Assembly (NCBI GenBank): GCA_024225195.1
Contig: JAAEMV010000331.1
Span: forward strand, 1-34,098
Reading direction: 5' to 3'
Source of the DNA: Planctomycetaceae bacterium
Lineage (GTDB): Bacteria; Planctomycetota; Planctomycetia; Pirellulales; Pirellulaceae
Length of the DNA: 34,098 nucleotides
Part shown: piece by piece, positions 23,146 to 31,998 of the stretch
How positions within the stretch are numbered: the stretch's first letter is position 1
Layout of the letters: each line of letters begins with the position of its first letter
Made by a program: the position numbers and the translations under genes
The notes under the pieces: model-generated
What the model saw: only the letters and a program-made list of their open reading frames with translations
Databases searched by the model: none
Told to the model about the DNA's origin: nothing

Positions 23146-23178
23146 AGAACGGTGGGTTTTTCCTACCGTTCTTTTTTT
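23146..23178 (+). terminator. Rho-independent terminator after the small secreted protein
   Basis: AGAACGGTGGG (23146-23156) pairs with CCTACCGTTCT (23162-23172), with one G-U pair, around a T-rich loop, and is followed by seven T residues. It lies about 30 bases after the stop codon. Confidence 0.88.
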
Positions 23179-23490
23179 GCAAATTTTGTCGGGGAATTGA
23201 AGTACTTTGATTTGTACCTAGGGGCTTTTTAAGTCGTGCGTCACATGAATTACCCATCGCAGCGACTTTGGCATCGGTGTCAAAAAATACTTATCCGCGG
23301 TTTTTTTTAAATCAAAGTCTCTTTTGCCATTTTTTGTTGGCGGTAAAGAACCGGACGGTTTAAAAATATTGTAGTGCGTAGTTTGAGCTACTTTGATTGA
23401 AATAATCCAACCAGCTCAACCATCAGTTTCAATGTAGGCCATCGAGCGTCTATGTTTCACGATTTCCTCCTTCGGCGATTTTGATTTGAT
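23179..23490. other. Long intergenic region upstream of the sulfatase cluster
   Basis: About 310 bases without a gene. They hold three copies of the decamer TACTTTGATT or its complement, several T runs, and GTAC...GTAC around the first copy. No ORF or known RNA was recognised. It probably contains the promoter and regulatory sites for the sulfatases. Confidence 0.5.
23203..23398 (+). repeat. Dispersed TACTTTGATT repeats (possible operator sites)
   Basis: TACTTTGATT at 23203-23212, its near-complement AAATCAAAGT at 23309-23318, and TACTTTGATT at 23389-23398. The first copy sits inside AGTACTTTGATTTGTACCT, which has GTAC at both ends. Spacing is 106 and 80 bases. Confidence 0.45.
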
Positions 23491-25320
23491 ATGAAAAATA
23501 TTTTTGCGATCCTGTTTGTTCTTGTTGCTGGAACAGCGTTGGCAGAGGAACAACCGAATATTCTTTGGCTTACCTGCGAAGACAATAATATTAACTGGGT
23601 TGGGTGCTACGGAAATCCATATGCGGATACGCCTAATATCGATCGCCTGGCTGGCGAAGGGTTCCAGTACATGCATTGTTACGCCAATGCTCCAGTTTGC
23701 GCGCCAATGCGAAGCACTTGGATTACGGGTGTTCACGCACTTTCGATGGGAACTCACCCGATGCGTAGTCGATATCCAATCCCTCACGAAACGATTAAAT
23801 ATTACCCGGACCTTTTAAAGAAGGCAGGCTATTTCGTAGGTAATGCTCGAAAGACAGATTACAACATTGGCGGCCGCAATGATAAAAGTCCCTGGGATAC
23901 CGACAAGGTGGATTGGGAAGTCCTTAAAAATAATCAACCGTTTTTTATGGTGATCAACAGTACCAAATCGCATGAGTCAAAAGCGTTTGGCGATGTGGAT
24001 AATACAACTCATGATCCGAAGGATGTACGGCTTGCTAAATACCATCCAGACATTCCAGAGATCAGAAAAAATTATGCTCATTACCATGATCAGATGAAAA
24101 AGATGGATGCTGATATCGGATCAGCACTGGCGAAACTGGAGAAAAGTGGAATGGCAGACAATACGATTGTTATCCACAATTCAGACCACGGCGGTGTTTT
24201 GGCACGCAGCAAACGATTTCTATTTAATAGTGGAACGCATTGCCCTTTGATTATTAGGATCCCGGAAAAGTATAAGCACTTGCGCCCAGTCGAACCGGGA
24301 AACAAGGTTAATGAAATCGTTAGCTTTGTGGATATGACAAAGACATGGTTGAATATTTGCGGAGCCGAGACGCCAGATTATTTGCAGGGAAAAGTCTTTC
24401 TCGGTCCGGACGCCGAAGCTCGTGAGTACCACGTTAGCTTCCGTGGTCGCATGGACGAACGTTGCGACAATGTCAGGGCTATTCGAGATGGCAAACTCTT
24501 ATACGTTAGGAATTACATGCCCTTCGCACCCTGGGGGCAAAAGCTAAATTACCTTTGGCGAATGAAAGCGACGCAGGCTTGGGATCAATATCACCGCGAA
24601 GGCAAAACCAATGCGGTGACGGGTCGGTTTTTTGGAACCAAACCAATGGAAGAACTCTACGACACTGCCGCGGACCCGGACAATATCAATAATTTGATCG
24701 ATGATCCAAAGTATGCCGGCGATGTAAAACGGTTAAGTAAAGCGTTGGATCAATGGCAGGTTGAGAAATTTGATTCTGGTTTAATACCGGAAAGTGAAGT
24801 TGTAAAACGATCGGAAGATTGTGGAAAAACCATTTATGAAATGGTCCGAGATCCTTCGCTGTATGATCTTCGCGCCTATCAAGCCGCATCGGCGATGGCA
24901 CTGGAAAAGAATCCGAAGAATCTTCCTGTGTTTTATAAAAATCTCAATGCAGATGATTCCGGTGTCCGTTATTGGGCCGTCGTTGGTTGTTTTAATCTGC
25001 AGGGAGATAGCTCTATCGATTTGGAGAAAATCAAAACCTGCTTGAATGATAAATCTCATCACGTTCAAGCAATGGCGGCTTGGATTTTATATCGAGCAGG
25101 GGATCAAGAATCTGCACAAGCGTGTTGGAATCGCTTGCTTGCGGGTAGTTCTTATGCGTCCCTAAAGGTTCTAAATATTATTGACTGGATTGGTGACGGC
25201 GCAGAACCCTATGTGGAAGCCATGAAAAAATGTGAATTTAGTCATCAGGGATACGTACCAAATATGAAAGAAAATCTTGGTGTCGCAGTTTCGAAACCAA
25301 AAAAGAAGCGTGCCCCGTAG
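23491..25320 (+). CDS. Exported sulfatase 1 (heparan N-sulfatase-like family) with C-terminal HEAT-like region
   Basis: This 609-residue S1-type sulfatase has a signal peptide (IFAILFVLVAGTALAE). The formylglycine site is Cys70 in CAPMR, within NAPVCAPMRSTWITG. The metal region at the N-terminus reads LTCEDNN rather than the usual DD, as in relatives of N-sulfoglucosamine sulfohydrolase. HNSDHGG (Asp232, His233), Lys241 and His250 (SGTHCPL) complete the active site. TGVHALSMGTHPMRS also fits that subfamily. Residues about 455-590 are helical and Ala/Leu-rich, resembling HEAT repeats, and the chain ends in a basic tail SKPKKKRAP. It would hydrolyse a sulfate ester or sulfamate of a polysaccharide outside the cytoplasm. 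It is the first of four sulfatases on this strand, and the next start lies 59 bases downstream. The maturase is not in the window. Confidence 0.92.
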   Translation: MKNIFAILFVLVAGTALAEEQPNILWLTCEDNNINWVGCYGNPYADTPNIDRLAGEGFQYMHCYANAPVCAPMRSTWITGVHALSMGTHPMRSRYPIPHETIKYYPDLLKKAGYFVGNARKTDYNIGGRNDKSPWDTDKVDWEVLKNNQPFFMVINSTKSHESKAFGDVDNTTHDPKDVRLAKYHPDIPEIRKNYAHYHDQMKKMDADIGSALAKLEKSGMADNTIVIHNSDHGGVLARSKRFLFNSGTHCPLIIRIPEKYKHLRPVEPGNKVNEIVSFVDMTKTWLNICGAETPDYLQGKVFLGPDAEAREYHVSFRGRMDERCDNVRAIRDGKLLYVRNYMPFAPWGQKLNYLWRMKATQAWDQYHREGKTNAVTGRFFGTKPMEELYDTAADPDNINNLIDDPKYAGDVKRLSKALDQWQVEKFDSGLIPESEVVKRSEDCGKTIYEMVRDPSLYDLRAYQAASAMALEKNPKNLPVFYKNLNADDSGVRYWAVVGCFNLQGDSSIDLEKIKTCLNDKSHHVQAMAAWILYRAGDQESAQACWNRLLAGSSYASLKVLNIIDWIGDGAEPYVEAMKKCEFSHQGYVPNMKENLGVAVSKPKKKRAP

Positions 25321-25379
25321 AAACCAGATTCACCTATTGAAATTTCTTGACTTCGTTTTCACGCCTGCTGTATTTCAAT

Positions 25380-26807
25380 ATGAAAAAAACACTTGCTCTG
25401 CTGTGTCTATTGTTTGTGCTGCCGTTAAGTGCGGAGGCGGTCGAACGTCCTAACATATTGATCATCATGGCGGATGATTGCACATTTTCAGATTTGCCCA
25501 TGTATGGGGGGCGAAATGCAAAAACTCCAAATCTGGAGGCGCTTTCCAAAGAGAGCCTAGTATTTAATCGTGCCTATTTGTCGTCAGCGATGTGCCAACC
25601 ATGTCGTGCAGAGCTCTATACCGGACAATACCCGATGAGGAATGGCTGTGCTTGGAACCATTCGGCAAGTCGGCCGGGCACAAAAAGTATGCCGCATTAT
25701 TTGCGGAAATTAAATTATCGTGTTGGTTTGGCCGGGAAAGTACATGTGCTGCCCAAGAAAGCCTTTCCGTTTGAACCAATTCCGGGATTTGATAAAAATT
25801 GCGTCCGGAATCCAACGTCCGCCCACGATCTAAGCGCGGCAAAAGAGTTCATTTCACGTGATGCGGAACAGCCGTTTTGTCTAGTCGTGGCTTTGGTGGA
25901 ACCGCATGTTCCGTGGGTCATGGGAGATGCTTCGGTTTACCCGCCGAAGGACTTGGAGCTCCCGCCAAACATTGCTGATACCCCGAGAACACGCGAAGAT
26001 TTTGGGAAGTACCTCGCCGAGATTAGTTATATGGATGGTCAGGTAGGCGAGATTCTTAAAGCACTTGAGGAGTCGGGCGAATCAGACAATACGCTGGTTC
26101 TATTCACCTCCGAACAAGGCGCCCAATTCCCCGGTTGCAAATGGACGAACTGGGATACAGGCGTTCATTCTGCATTAATGGCTAGATGGCCAGGGAAAAT
26201 TAAGGGTGGATTGCGTACTGACGCGTTGGTGCAATATGCGGATATCTTACCGACGATTCTAGAACTCTGCGGTGGAAACTGTCAGGGCAAGCCGTTTGAC
26301 GGAACCAGTTTTTCATCAGTTTTAAAACAACCCGATAGTCGTCATCGGGATTTTGTATTCGGGATGCACAACAATGTACCCGAAGGACCAGCCTATCCAA
26401 TTCGTTCGGTCTGCGATGGTGAGTTTCACTATATTCGCAATCTCTCGCCCGCCGAAACCTACATTGAAAAACATCTAATGGGGGTGAAAGGGGAGGGCGT
26501 TCTCAACAATCCATATTGGGGCACCTGGATTTGGGATTCGACAACAAACGAACGAACGTACGGATTGGTGAAGCGTTACATGCATCGTCCTGCGGAGCAA
26601 TTATATCGTTTGACCAGCGATGCCTATGAAATGAGCAACCTTGCACTCGATCAGGAGTATCAGGCAACGCTTGATAAAATGAGCGGGGAACTCGATCGTT
26701 GGATGCAAGCTCAAGGCGATCCCGGGGTTGAGCAAGATACACGAGCAAGTCATCAAGCGGCCAAAAAAGGTCAACATCGTTTCACGCCTCCCTCAGACAT
26801 AAAATAG
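25380..26807 (+). CDS. Exported sulfatase 2 (formylglycine type, with Glu-Gln in place of the second metal pair)
   Basis: This sulfatase has 475 residues from the ATG at 25380; the track's TTG start at 25347 adds 11 residues before the signal peptide (KTLALLCLLFVLPLSAEA). The formylglycine site is Cys72 in CQPCR (SSAMCQPCRAELYTG). The first metal pair Asp32-Asp33 (MADDCTFSD) is present. The second motif reads TSEQGAQFPGCKW: Glu245-Gln246 stand where most sulfatases have Asp-His or Asp-Asn, followed by Lys254 and His263 (TGVHSAL). Similar planctomycete sulfatases from memory share this change, so it may mark a subfamily rather than loss of function. There is a 59-base gap to sulfatase 1 and a 64-base gap to sulfatase 3, so an operon is likely. 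Confidence 0.9.
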   Translation: MKKTLALLCLLFVLPLSAEAVERPNILIIMADDCTFSDLPMYGGRNAKTPNLEALSKESLVFNRAYLSSAMCQPCRAELYTGQYPMRNGCAWNHSASRPGTKSMPHYLRKLNYRVGLAGKVHVLPKKAFPFEPIPGFDKNCVRNPTSAHDLSAAKEFISRDAEQPFCLVVALVEPHVPWVMGDASVYPPKDLELPPNIADTPRTREDFGKYLAEISYMDGQVGEILKALEESGESDNTLVLFTSEQGAQFPGCKWTNWDTGVHSALMARWPGKIKGGLRTDALVQYADILPTILELCGGNCQGKPFDGTSFSSVLKQPDSRHRDFVFGMHNNVPEGPAYPIRSVCDGEFHYIRNLSPAETYIEKHLMGVKGEGVLNNPYWGTWIWDSTTNERTYGLVKRYMHRPAEQLYRLTSDAYEMSNLALDQEYQATLDKMSGELDRWMQAQGDPGVEQDTRASHQAAKKGQHRFTPPSDIK

Positions 26808-26871
26808 CGGCTGCCAAATAGGCGCTGAATGAGGTGATGCACCAGTCAATTATAAGTTCTCTGAGGAGCCC

Positions 26872-28389
26872 ATGAAAATCACACTTTCATCTGTATTGTT
26901 GGCAGTTTATCTGTCTTTCGGGGGTGCTCTTCTGGAACGAGCTGTCGCACAGGAGGCAAGTTCACAGTACAACGTCTTGTTCATCATTTCAGATGATCTG
27001 ACCTCGACAGCCCTTTCTTGTTATGGAAATCCTCGGTGTCAAACACCCAACATTGATGCGCTTGCTGCTCGCGGAACGCGCTTCACGCGGGCTTATTGCC
27101 AGGGGACATACTGTGGTCCCTCACGGGCTTCATTTATGTCGGGTTACTATCCACATGCAACAGGCGTTCTTGGTTATGACAGCCCGCGGCCTAAAATCGG
27201 TGATCGGGCAACGTGGCCGCAGCATTTTAAAAATAACGGATATTACACTGCGCGGGTTAGCAAGCTTTTTCATATGGGAGTTCCCGGCGGCATCGAGGTT
27301 GGTTTTGGTATCAAGGATCACTTGGGATCAGATGGTTCCGATGATCCGGCATCCTGGACCGAGCGATTCAATTGTCCAGGACCGGAGTGGAAGGCTCCTG
27401 GCGACATTGAACTGCTCGAGGGCAATCCGGATGGCAACAAGGCACCTGAAGGTGGTAATAATTTTATTGTTGTTGAGGCCGATGGAGGAGATGAAGTTCA
27501 CTCGGATGGGCTTGCGGCAAAGAAGGCAGTTGAGCTTATTGAGGCTCACAAAGATGAGCCGTTTTGGCTAGGGGTCGGGTTTGTTCGCCCTCATGTTCCG
27601 TTTGTCGCTCCGCGAAGTTATTTCCCGCCCTTTCTCCCGTATTCGAATATCGAATTGCCAGAAAAAATTGTTGGAGATCGCGATGACACCCCTCGCGCGG
27701 GAGTCAACTACAAGACCAGCGAAAATATGAAAATGGATATTCGTCGGCAAAAGAAAGCGGTAGGCGGATATCTCGCGTCCGTGGCCTTTATGGATGCTCA
27801 GGTTGGAAAAGTGATGGATGCACTCGACCGCGCTGGATTGCGAGAAAAGACAATTGTGATTTTTACAAGTGACCACGGGTACCATCTTGGCGAACATGAT
27901 TTTTGGGCCAAAGTTAGTCTTCGTGAAGAATCGGCGGCAGTCCCTCTGATCATTTGTGTGCCTAATCAAGCGCCGGGAGTTTGTAACAGTCTCGTCGAAC
28001 TTTTAGATCTTTATCCGACGGTTGCTGATCTTTGCGGACTCAAGGTTCCGCAACGGCTGCAAGGTAAAAATATTAAATCGATGTTGAGCAATCCGGAAGC
28101 AACGGTGCGAGAATCTGCTTTTAGCGTGGCGCCCATGCGTAAAGGGTTTTTACTTCGTGAAAATAAATGGGCCTATATCCAATACGGGGAAGATGCAGCC
28201 AACGGAATCGAGTTGTACGACATGGATTCAGATCCCAAGCAATATAATAATTTGGCAGGAGATCCGGCTCACACTGAGTTGATTAATGGCTTTAAAGCAA
28301 AGATGAAATTAAAAATGACTCAGATTAGAACCAACGATTTACCAACTTTAAAAAAACAGAAGAAGCGAAAAAAACAATCTAAACCGTAG
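26872..28389 (+). CDS. Exported sulfatase 3 (iduronate-2-sulfatase-like)
   Basis: This 505-residue protein has a signal peptide (SSVLLAVYLSFGGALLERAVAQ). The formylglycine site is Cys81 in CGPSR (QGTYCGPSRASFMSG). Asp41-Asp42 (ISDDLTST) and TSDHGYHLGEHDFWAK supply metal ligands and the catalytic Lys. The GYHLGEH...W.K...EES pattern is typical of the iduronate-2-sulfatase group, which acts on 2-O-sulfated uronic acids in glycosaminoglycans or similar algal polymers. The true substrate cannot be read from sequence. It ends in a strongly basic tail (KKQKKRKKQSKP). GAGGAG lies 3 bases before the ATG, a short but plausible ribosome spacing. Confidence 0.92.
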   Translation: MKITLSSVLLAVYLSFGGALLERAVAQEASSQYNVLFIISDDLTSTALSCYGNPRCQTPNIDALAARGTRFTRAYCQGTYCGPSRASFMSGYYPHATGVLGYDSPRPKIGDRATWPQHFKNNGYYTARVSKLFHMGVPGGIEVGFGIKDHLGSDGSDDPASWTERFNCPGPEWKAPGDIELLEGNPDGNKAPEGGNNFIVVEADGGDEVHSDGLAAKKAVELIEAHKDEPFWLGVGFVRPHVPFVAPRSYFPPFLPYSNIELPEKIVGDRDDTPRAGVNYKTSENMKMDIRRQKKAVGGYLASVAFMDAQVGKVMDALDRAGLREKTIVIFTSDHGYHLGEHDFWAKVSLREESAAVPLIICVPNQAPGVCNSLVELLDLYPTVADLCGLKVPQRLQGKNIKSMLSNPEATVRESAFSVAPMRKGFLLRENKWAYIQYGEDAANGIELYDMDSDPKQYNNLAGDPAHTELINGFKAKMKLKMTQIRTNDLPTLKKQKKRKKQSKP

Positions 28390-28446
28390 CTTTTCTTTCG
28401 ATCCTTTAACGACTGCGGTGCAATCAAAATTTGCAAAAGAGGAACC

Positions 28447-30339
28447 ATGAGAATTTTACTTGTTTTGGTTAGCCTGTTTTTGTCCAGCTGGACTTCGGAA
28501 ATTTTGTGGGGTGAAGAGCCGCCCAATGTGGTTGTGTTTCTTACTGACGATCAAGGGTGGGGAGATTTGGGATGTTATGGGCATCCCAGAATTCAAAGCC
28601 CGCATTTGGACCAGTTTGCGGCTGAAGGCTTACGATTAACGCAGTGCTACGCTGGTTGCAGCGTATGTTCTCCTTCTCGGTCTGCTATTTTGACGGGTCG
28701 GACGCCCTATCGGAACGGCGTTTGGCGATGGATACCCCCGGGAAGTCAGTACCATCTTCGAACGAGTGAAATTACGATTGCGGAGCTATTGAAAGAACGT
28801 GGTTACGATACCTGCCACGTTGGGAAATGGCATCTAAACGGAAAATTCAACAGTGACGAGCAACCTCAGCCGAATGATCACGGATATGACCATTGGATGG
28901 CAACGCAGAATAATGCGGTACCTAACCACATGAACCCGGAGAATTTTGTTCGTAATGGAAATTCGATTGGCAAAGCGACCGGACCGAGTTCCATGATTTG
29001 TGTGGAGGAAGCAATCGATTGGCTTGAGTCTCGAGAAAATTCTAGCCGCCCCTTTTTCTTAACTGTCTGGACTCACGAGCCTCATTTGCCAATCGAATCG
29101 GCTGAAAAATACATGCAGGCTTACGCTGATATCGAAGACGAAGGTATTCGGCAGCATCACGGCAACATAACTCAACTCGACGATGCGTTTGGTACTTTAA
29201 TGGCGGGCTTGGATCGCCTTGAGCACCGAAAAGACACGCTCGTAATTTACACTTCCGACAATGGACCCGAGGGAAAAGGGACGTCGGGGAGAACGCGAGG
29301 ATCCACAGGAGGGTTACGGGGCAGGAAGCGAGCGTCACACGAAGGAGGAATTCGGGTGCCAGGAATTATTCGCTGGCCAGGACACGTGAAGGCAGGTTCA
29401 CAAAGTGATACGCCAGTGATCGGCTCAGATATTTTCTCCACGATTTGCGACATCGTGAACATACCTTTGCCTCAAGATCGAACGATCGATGGGGCGAGTA
29501 TATTGCCGGTTTTTGACAATCAACCGATCCAGCGAGAGCAACCACTCTATTGGCGAAACCATTTGGCTCCAGAGAACTCACGTGTAGCGATGCGAGTTGA
29601 TGATTGGAAGATATTAGCATCTGAGAATTTGACTAAGTTTGAGTTGTACAACATTCAAGAGGATTGGCAGGAAACAGACGACCTGCGATTGAAACACCCT
29701 GTCAAATTTGAGGTGCTCAAAAAGCAACTAATTCAAATGGATGCGGCGGTATTAGCCGAAGGTCCGGACTGGTGGAAAGAAGATAAATCCCGGTCTCGAA
29801 AAACAACCAAGACTGTTAACCCACCCCCTGGCACCGACAGCACGGGTCACTTTCAACAAGTCAATGGCGTCAGTGTGGCTGCGTGCGATTTGGGCTATCG
29901 ATTGAAAGCAACCGGTGAGGGCCTCGCGTTGCGAAAGCTCGACTCTCCCATTGTCGGGCGGGCGGTATTGAGCACAACGTATCGCAGCAACCAAAAAAAG
30001 GGGAAGATCCGAAATGCAGCGATCGTTTTTGGAACCGATTCTAGTAATCAGCAGACATTAAAAATTGGCACGGCCATTGGAATGAATCAACATGTGGCGT
30101 TTAGCGGCGGCTGGCAAAATGTTGGTGAGCTTGCCAAAGTTAACGCTGATTTTGAGCCGCTTGATACATTTCAGATCCAGGTTGAATTTGATTTAGATCG
30201 TCATTTGGCTATTACCAAGATCAATGGCAAAACGATGGAGGTAGCCTTGCCCGCGGCTTGGAAAGAAATTTCCTGGATAGGGTTTTACGTGAAAGCGACG
30301 GAATCAGATTTCGCCGATTTCAAAATTGAATTGGAATGA
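28447..30339 (+). CDS. Exported sulfatase 4 (arylsulfatase-like) with C-terminal beta-sandwich-like domain
   Basis: This 630-residue protein has a signal peptide (RILLVLVSLFLSSWTSEILWG). The formylglycine site is Cys74 in CSPSR (GCSVCSPSRSAILTG). Metal ligands Asp34-Asp35 (LTDDQGWGDLG) and TSDNGPEG are intact, followed by the basic GLRGRKRASHEGGIRVPG. The sulfatase domain ends near 455. Residues about 470-630 form an extra domain with alternating strands (RAVLSTTYRS, AAIVFGTDSS, IQVEFDLDRH, IGFYVKAT) that looks like a beta-sandwich, perhaps carbohydrate binding; no family was identified. AGAGGA lies just before the ATG. It is the last gene of the cluster and converges on the cupin gene, 26 bases away. 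Confidence 0.92.
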   Translation: MRILLVLVSLFLSSWTSEILWGEEPPNVVVFLTDDQGWGDLGCYGHPRIQSPHLDQFAAEGLRLTQCYAGCSVCSPSRSAILTGRTPYRNGVWRWIPPGSQYHLRTSEITIAELLKERGYDTCHVGKWHLNGKFNSDEQPQPNDHGYDHWMATQNNAVPNHMNPENFVRNGNSIGKATGPSSMICVEEAIDWLESRENSSRPFFLTVWTHEPHLPIESAEKYMQAYADIEDEGIRQHHGNITQLDDAFGTLMAGLDRLEHRKDTLVIYTSDNGPEGKGTSGRTRGSTGGLRGRKRASHEGGIRVPGIIRWPGHVKAGSQSDTPVIGSDIFSTICDIVNIPLPQDRTIDGASILPVFDNQPIQREQPLYWRNHLAPENSRVAMRVDDWKILASENLTKFELYNIQEDWQETDDLRLKHPVKFEVLKKQLIQMDAAVLAEGPDWWKEDKSRSRKTTKTVNPPPGTDSTGHFQQVNGVSVAACDLGYRLKATGEGLALRKLDSPIVGRAVLSTTYRSNQKKGKIRNAAIVFGTDSSNQQTLKIGTAIGMNQHVAFSGGWQNVGELAKVNADFEPLDTFQIQVEFDLDRHLAITKINGKTMEVALPAAWKEISWIGFYVKATESDFADFKIELE

Positions 30340-30365
30340 TTATTACTTTGCCATTCAACTAGAAT

Positions 30366-30731
30366 TCACGATTCAATTAAAACCGTATCATCGTCCTCAT
30401 AAGGCGGGCTACAGCAGCAGAGTAACCTTAGTACGACTGAGCCATCATTTGAGATTTGATGAATCTGGCCGGGTGGGATTGAGACGGCGTCGCCAACGCC
30501 GACGTGTTGCGTCTGCCCTTCGATGGTCATGATTCCCTGACCTTCGGTAATGAAGTAGATCTCTTCCGCCTTGATGTGATAGTGCGGAATCGTTTGCCCG
30601 CCGACCGGAACACGCGCCTCTGCGAGACTTTGATTACGGATGGAAGAATTTCGATAAGATAACAACTCTCTAATTTCGGAGGAGTCCTTCGTGGTAAACG
30701 AAGGAACAACATTAAGGTTTTTAACATCCAC
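30366..30731 (-). CDS. Small cupin-domain protein
   Basis: This 121-residue single-domain cupin has both motifs. Motif 1 is GGQTIPHYHIKAEEIYFITEG, with His50, His52 and Glu56 or Glu57; motif 2 is VSIPPGQIHQISN, with His91. A bound metal is expected. Such proteins may be isomerases, epimerases, dioxygenases or sugar-binding regulators, and no choice can be made. The start is GTG at 30731, and no in-frame ATG precedes the cupin motif. The three consecutive cysteines (LLCCCSPP) near residue 105 are odd. It lies 52 bases downstream of the Asp-box protein and could be co-transcribed with it. Confidence 0.88.
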   Translation of the reverse strand: MDVKNLNVVPSFTTKDSSEIRELLSYRNSSIRNQSLAEARVPVGGQTIPHYHIKAEEIYFITEGQGIMTIEGQTQHVGVGDAVSIPPGQIHQISNDGSVVLRLLCCCSPPYEDDDTVLIES

Positions 30732-30783
30732 GGTTGAAGTCCTGATTGTTATTTAAATTGTCTGGCGCGAGTGGTGAATTAAG

Positions 30784-31893
30784 TTATTTTTTCTCATTGT
30801 TCAGTGGCTGCCAAAGGCCAATGCGTCCATCACTCCCCGAGGCCCATCCTCGGTTTCCTGTTGGTGAAAATTGAACCGAATGAAATCCTGTTTCGGAAAT
30901 GCGTTGCCAAGTATGGCCAAGGTCAAAAGAAATATCTGTTCCGCTAGGCCCTACAGTAATTGCACATGGTGCTCCGCGGTGTCGAGCTTGTGTTACGCAA
31001 CTGCGAAAACCAGAAGGAGGTTTGCTGCCGCTGGGAATTGTCCATGTCACTCCCCCGTCGGAGGAAACCGCGTAGTTGTGAGTTTTGTCGTCAGCTAGTG
31101 TATAGTTCCCGCCAACGACGACCCCGCATTTTTGATTAAAAAAGCAAACGGAAAAAATTCCCGAGGAAGGGTCTCTTCGGATGGGAACGTTAGCCATTGC
31201 CCACTGTTTTCCGGCGTCCCGAGAAATAGCGATTCGACTTGTTTCGCTGACTTGCCCCTTTAGTTCGCTGCCCAAAGCAATAAAGATATTCGAGCCTGAG
31301 GTCGTAATCATGTTAGTACCGCTGGCGGCGAAGCCTGCTTCGCCGGGGCGAGTTGCCGGTGAGTTATCTACTGGTTTCCAAGATGCACCCCCGTCGGAGG
31401 TTGCTAAAAGAAATAATTTTCCGTCAATGGGATCACCCATGATGATTCCGTTTTCTTGATTTAAAAAAGAAAGCGCGTCGAGAAAGACTTTTTCATCTTT
31501 GTTTTCATACACCCGCTGCCATTTGGAACCTCCATCGGTGCTGCGGTAGACACAGGCAGGCGTTCCCGATGTCATGGCGACGATGGTTTTCGAGTCGATG
31601 GCGTGAATATCTCGAAAATCAAGATTCTCAGCCCCCGGAACAATACAGATGTTCCAGGTTTTACCGCGATCGGTAGAGTGGGCAATCGTTCCACCAGTTC
31701 CGCTGGCCCAAATGGTCGAATTCGAGAAAACATGTAGCCCGCGAAGACTAGCCTTTGTGTCGAGTTGAATGACTTGCCAAGGATCGGCTCCACGGCTTTC
31801 ATCCTCTTGATGTTCGGTTGCTTGTGTAAAACCAACAAGGAAGCTCGAAAAAGTGACAATTAATAGTAATGAATCAATCAGTTTAGTTTTCAT
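30784..31893 (-). CDS. Exported Asp-box/Ycf48-like beta-propeller protein
   Basis: This 369-residue protein has a signal peptide (IDSLLLIVTFSSFLVGFTQA). Six Asp-box motifs (S/T-x-D-x-G-x-x-W) recur along the chain: STDRGKTW, STDGGSKW, TSDGGASW, SRDAGKQW, SSDGGVTW and SFDLGHTW. They imply a six- or seven-bladed propeller like Ycf48 or the non-catalytic BNR proteins; the sialidase catalytic residues are not seen. Ycf48 itself is a photosystem II assembly factor, so here the fold is conserved but the role must differ. It is divergent from the cytochrome/DUF1549 gene. The ATG at 31893 is supported by the signal peptide. Confidence 0.88.
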   Translation of the reverse strand: MKTKLIDSLLLIVTFSSFLVGFTQATEHQEDESRGADPWQVIQLDTKASLRGLHVFSNSTIWASGTGGTIAHSTDRGKTWNICIVPGAENLDFRDIHAIDSKTIVAMTSGTPACVYRSTDGGSKWQRVYENKDEKVFLDALSFLNQENGIIMGDPIDGKLFLLATSDGGASWKPVDNSPATRPGEAGFAASGTNMITTSGSNIFIALGSELKGQVSETSRIAISRDAGKQWAMANVPIRRDPSSGIFSVCFFNQKCGVVVGGNYTLADDKTHNYAVSSDGGVTWTIPSGSKPPSGFRSCVTQARHRGAPCAITVGPSGTDISFDLGHTWQRISETGFHSVQFSPTGNRGWASGSDGRIGLWQPLNNEKK

Positions 31894-31998
31894 TTGAAAC
31901 CTTAGTTGACTTATAATCAGCGATTGAAAGCAGGATTGTTTTGGGTTGGAAATTATTTGGCTGGAAATAGAAGTGTTGGGAAGTCAGAGCATCGACTT

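Noticed and set aside
23416-23787. Minus-strand 123-residue ORF over the start of sulfatase 1
   Set aside because: It overlaps the signal peptide and active site of a clear sulfatase and shows no domain.
27023-27571. Plus-strand 182-residue ORF inside sulfatase 3 in another frame
   Set aside because: It is a shadow; the sulfatase frame carries all catalytic motifs without interruption.
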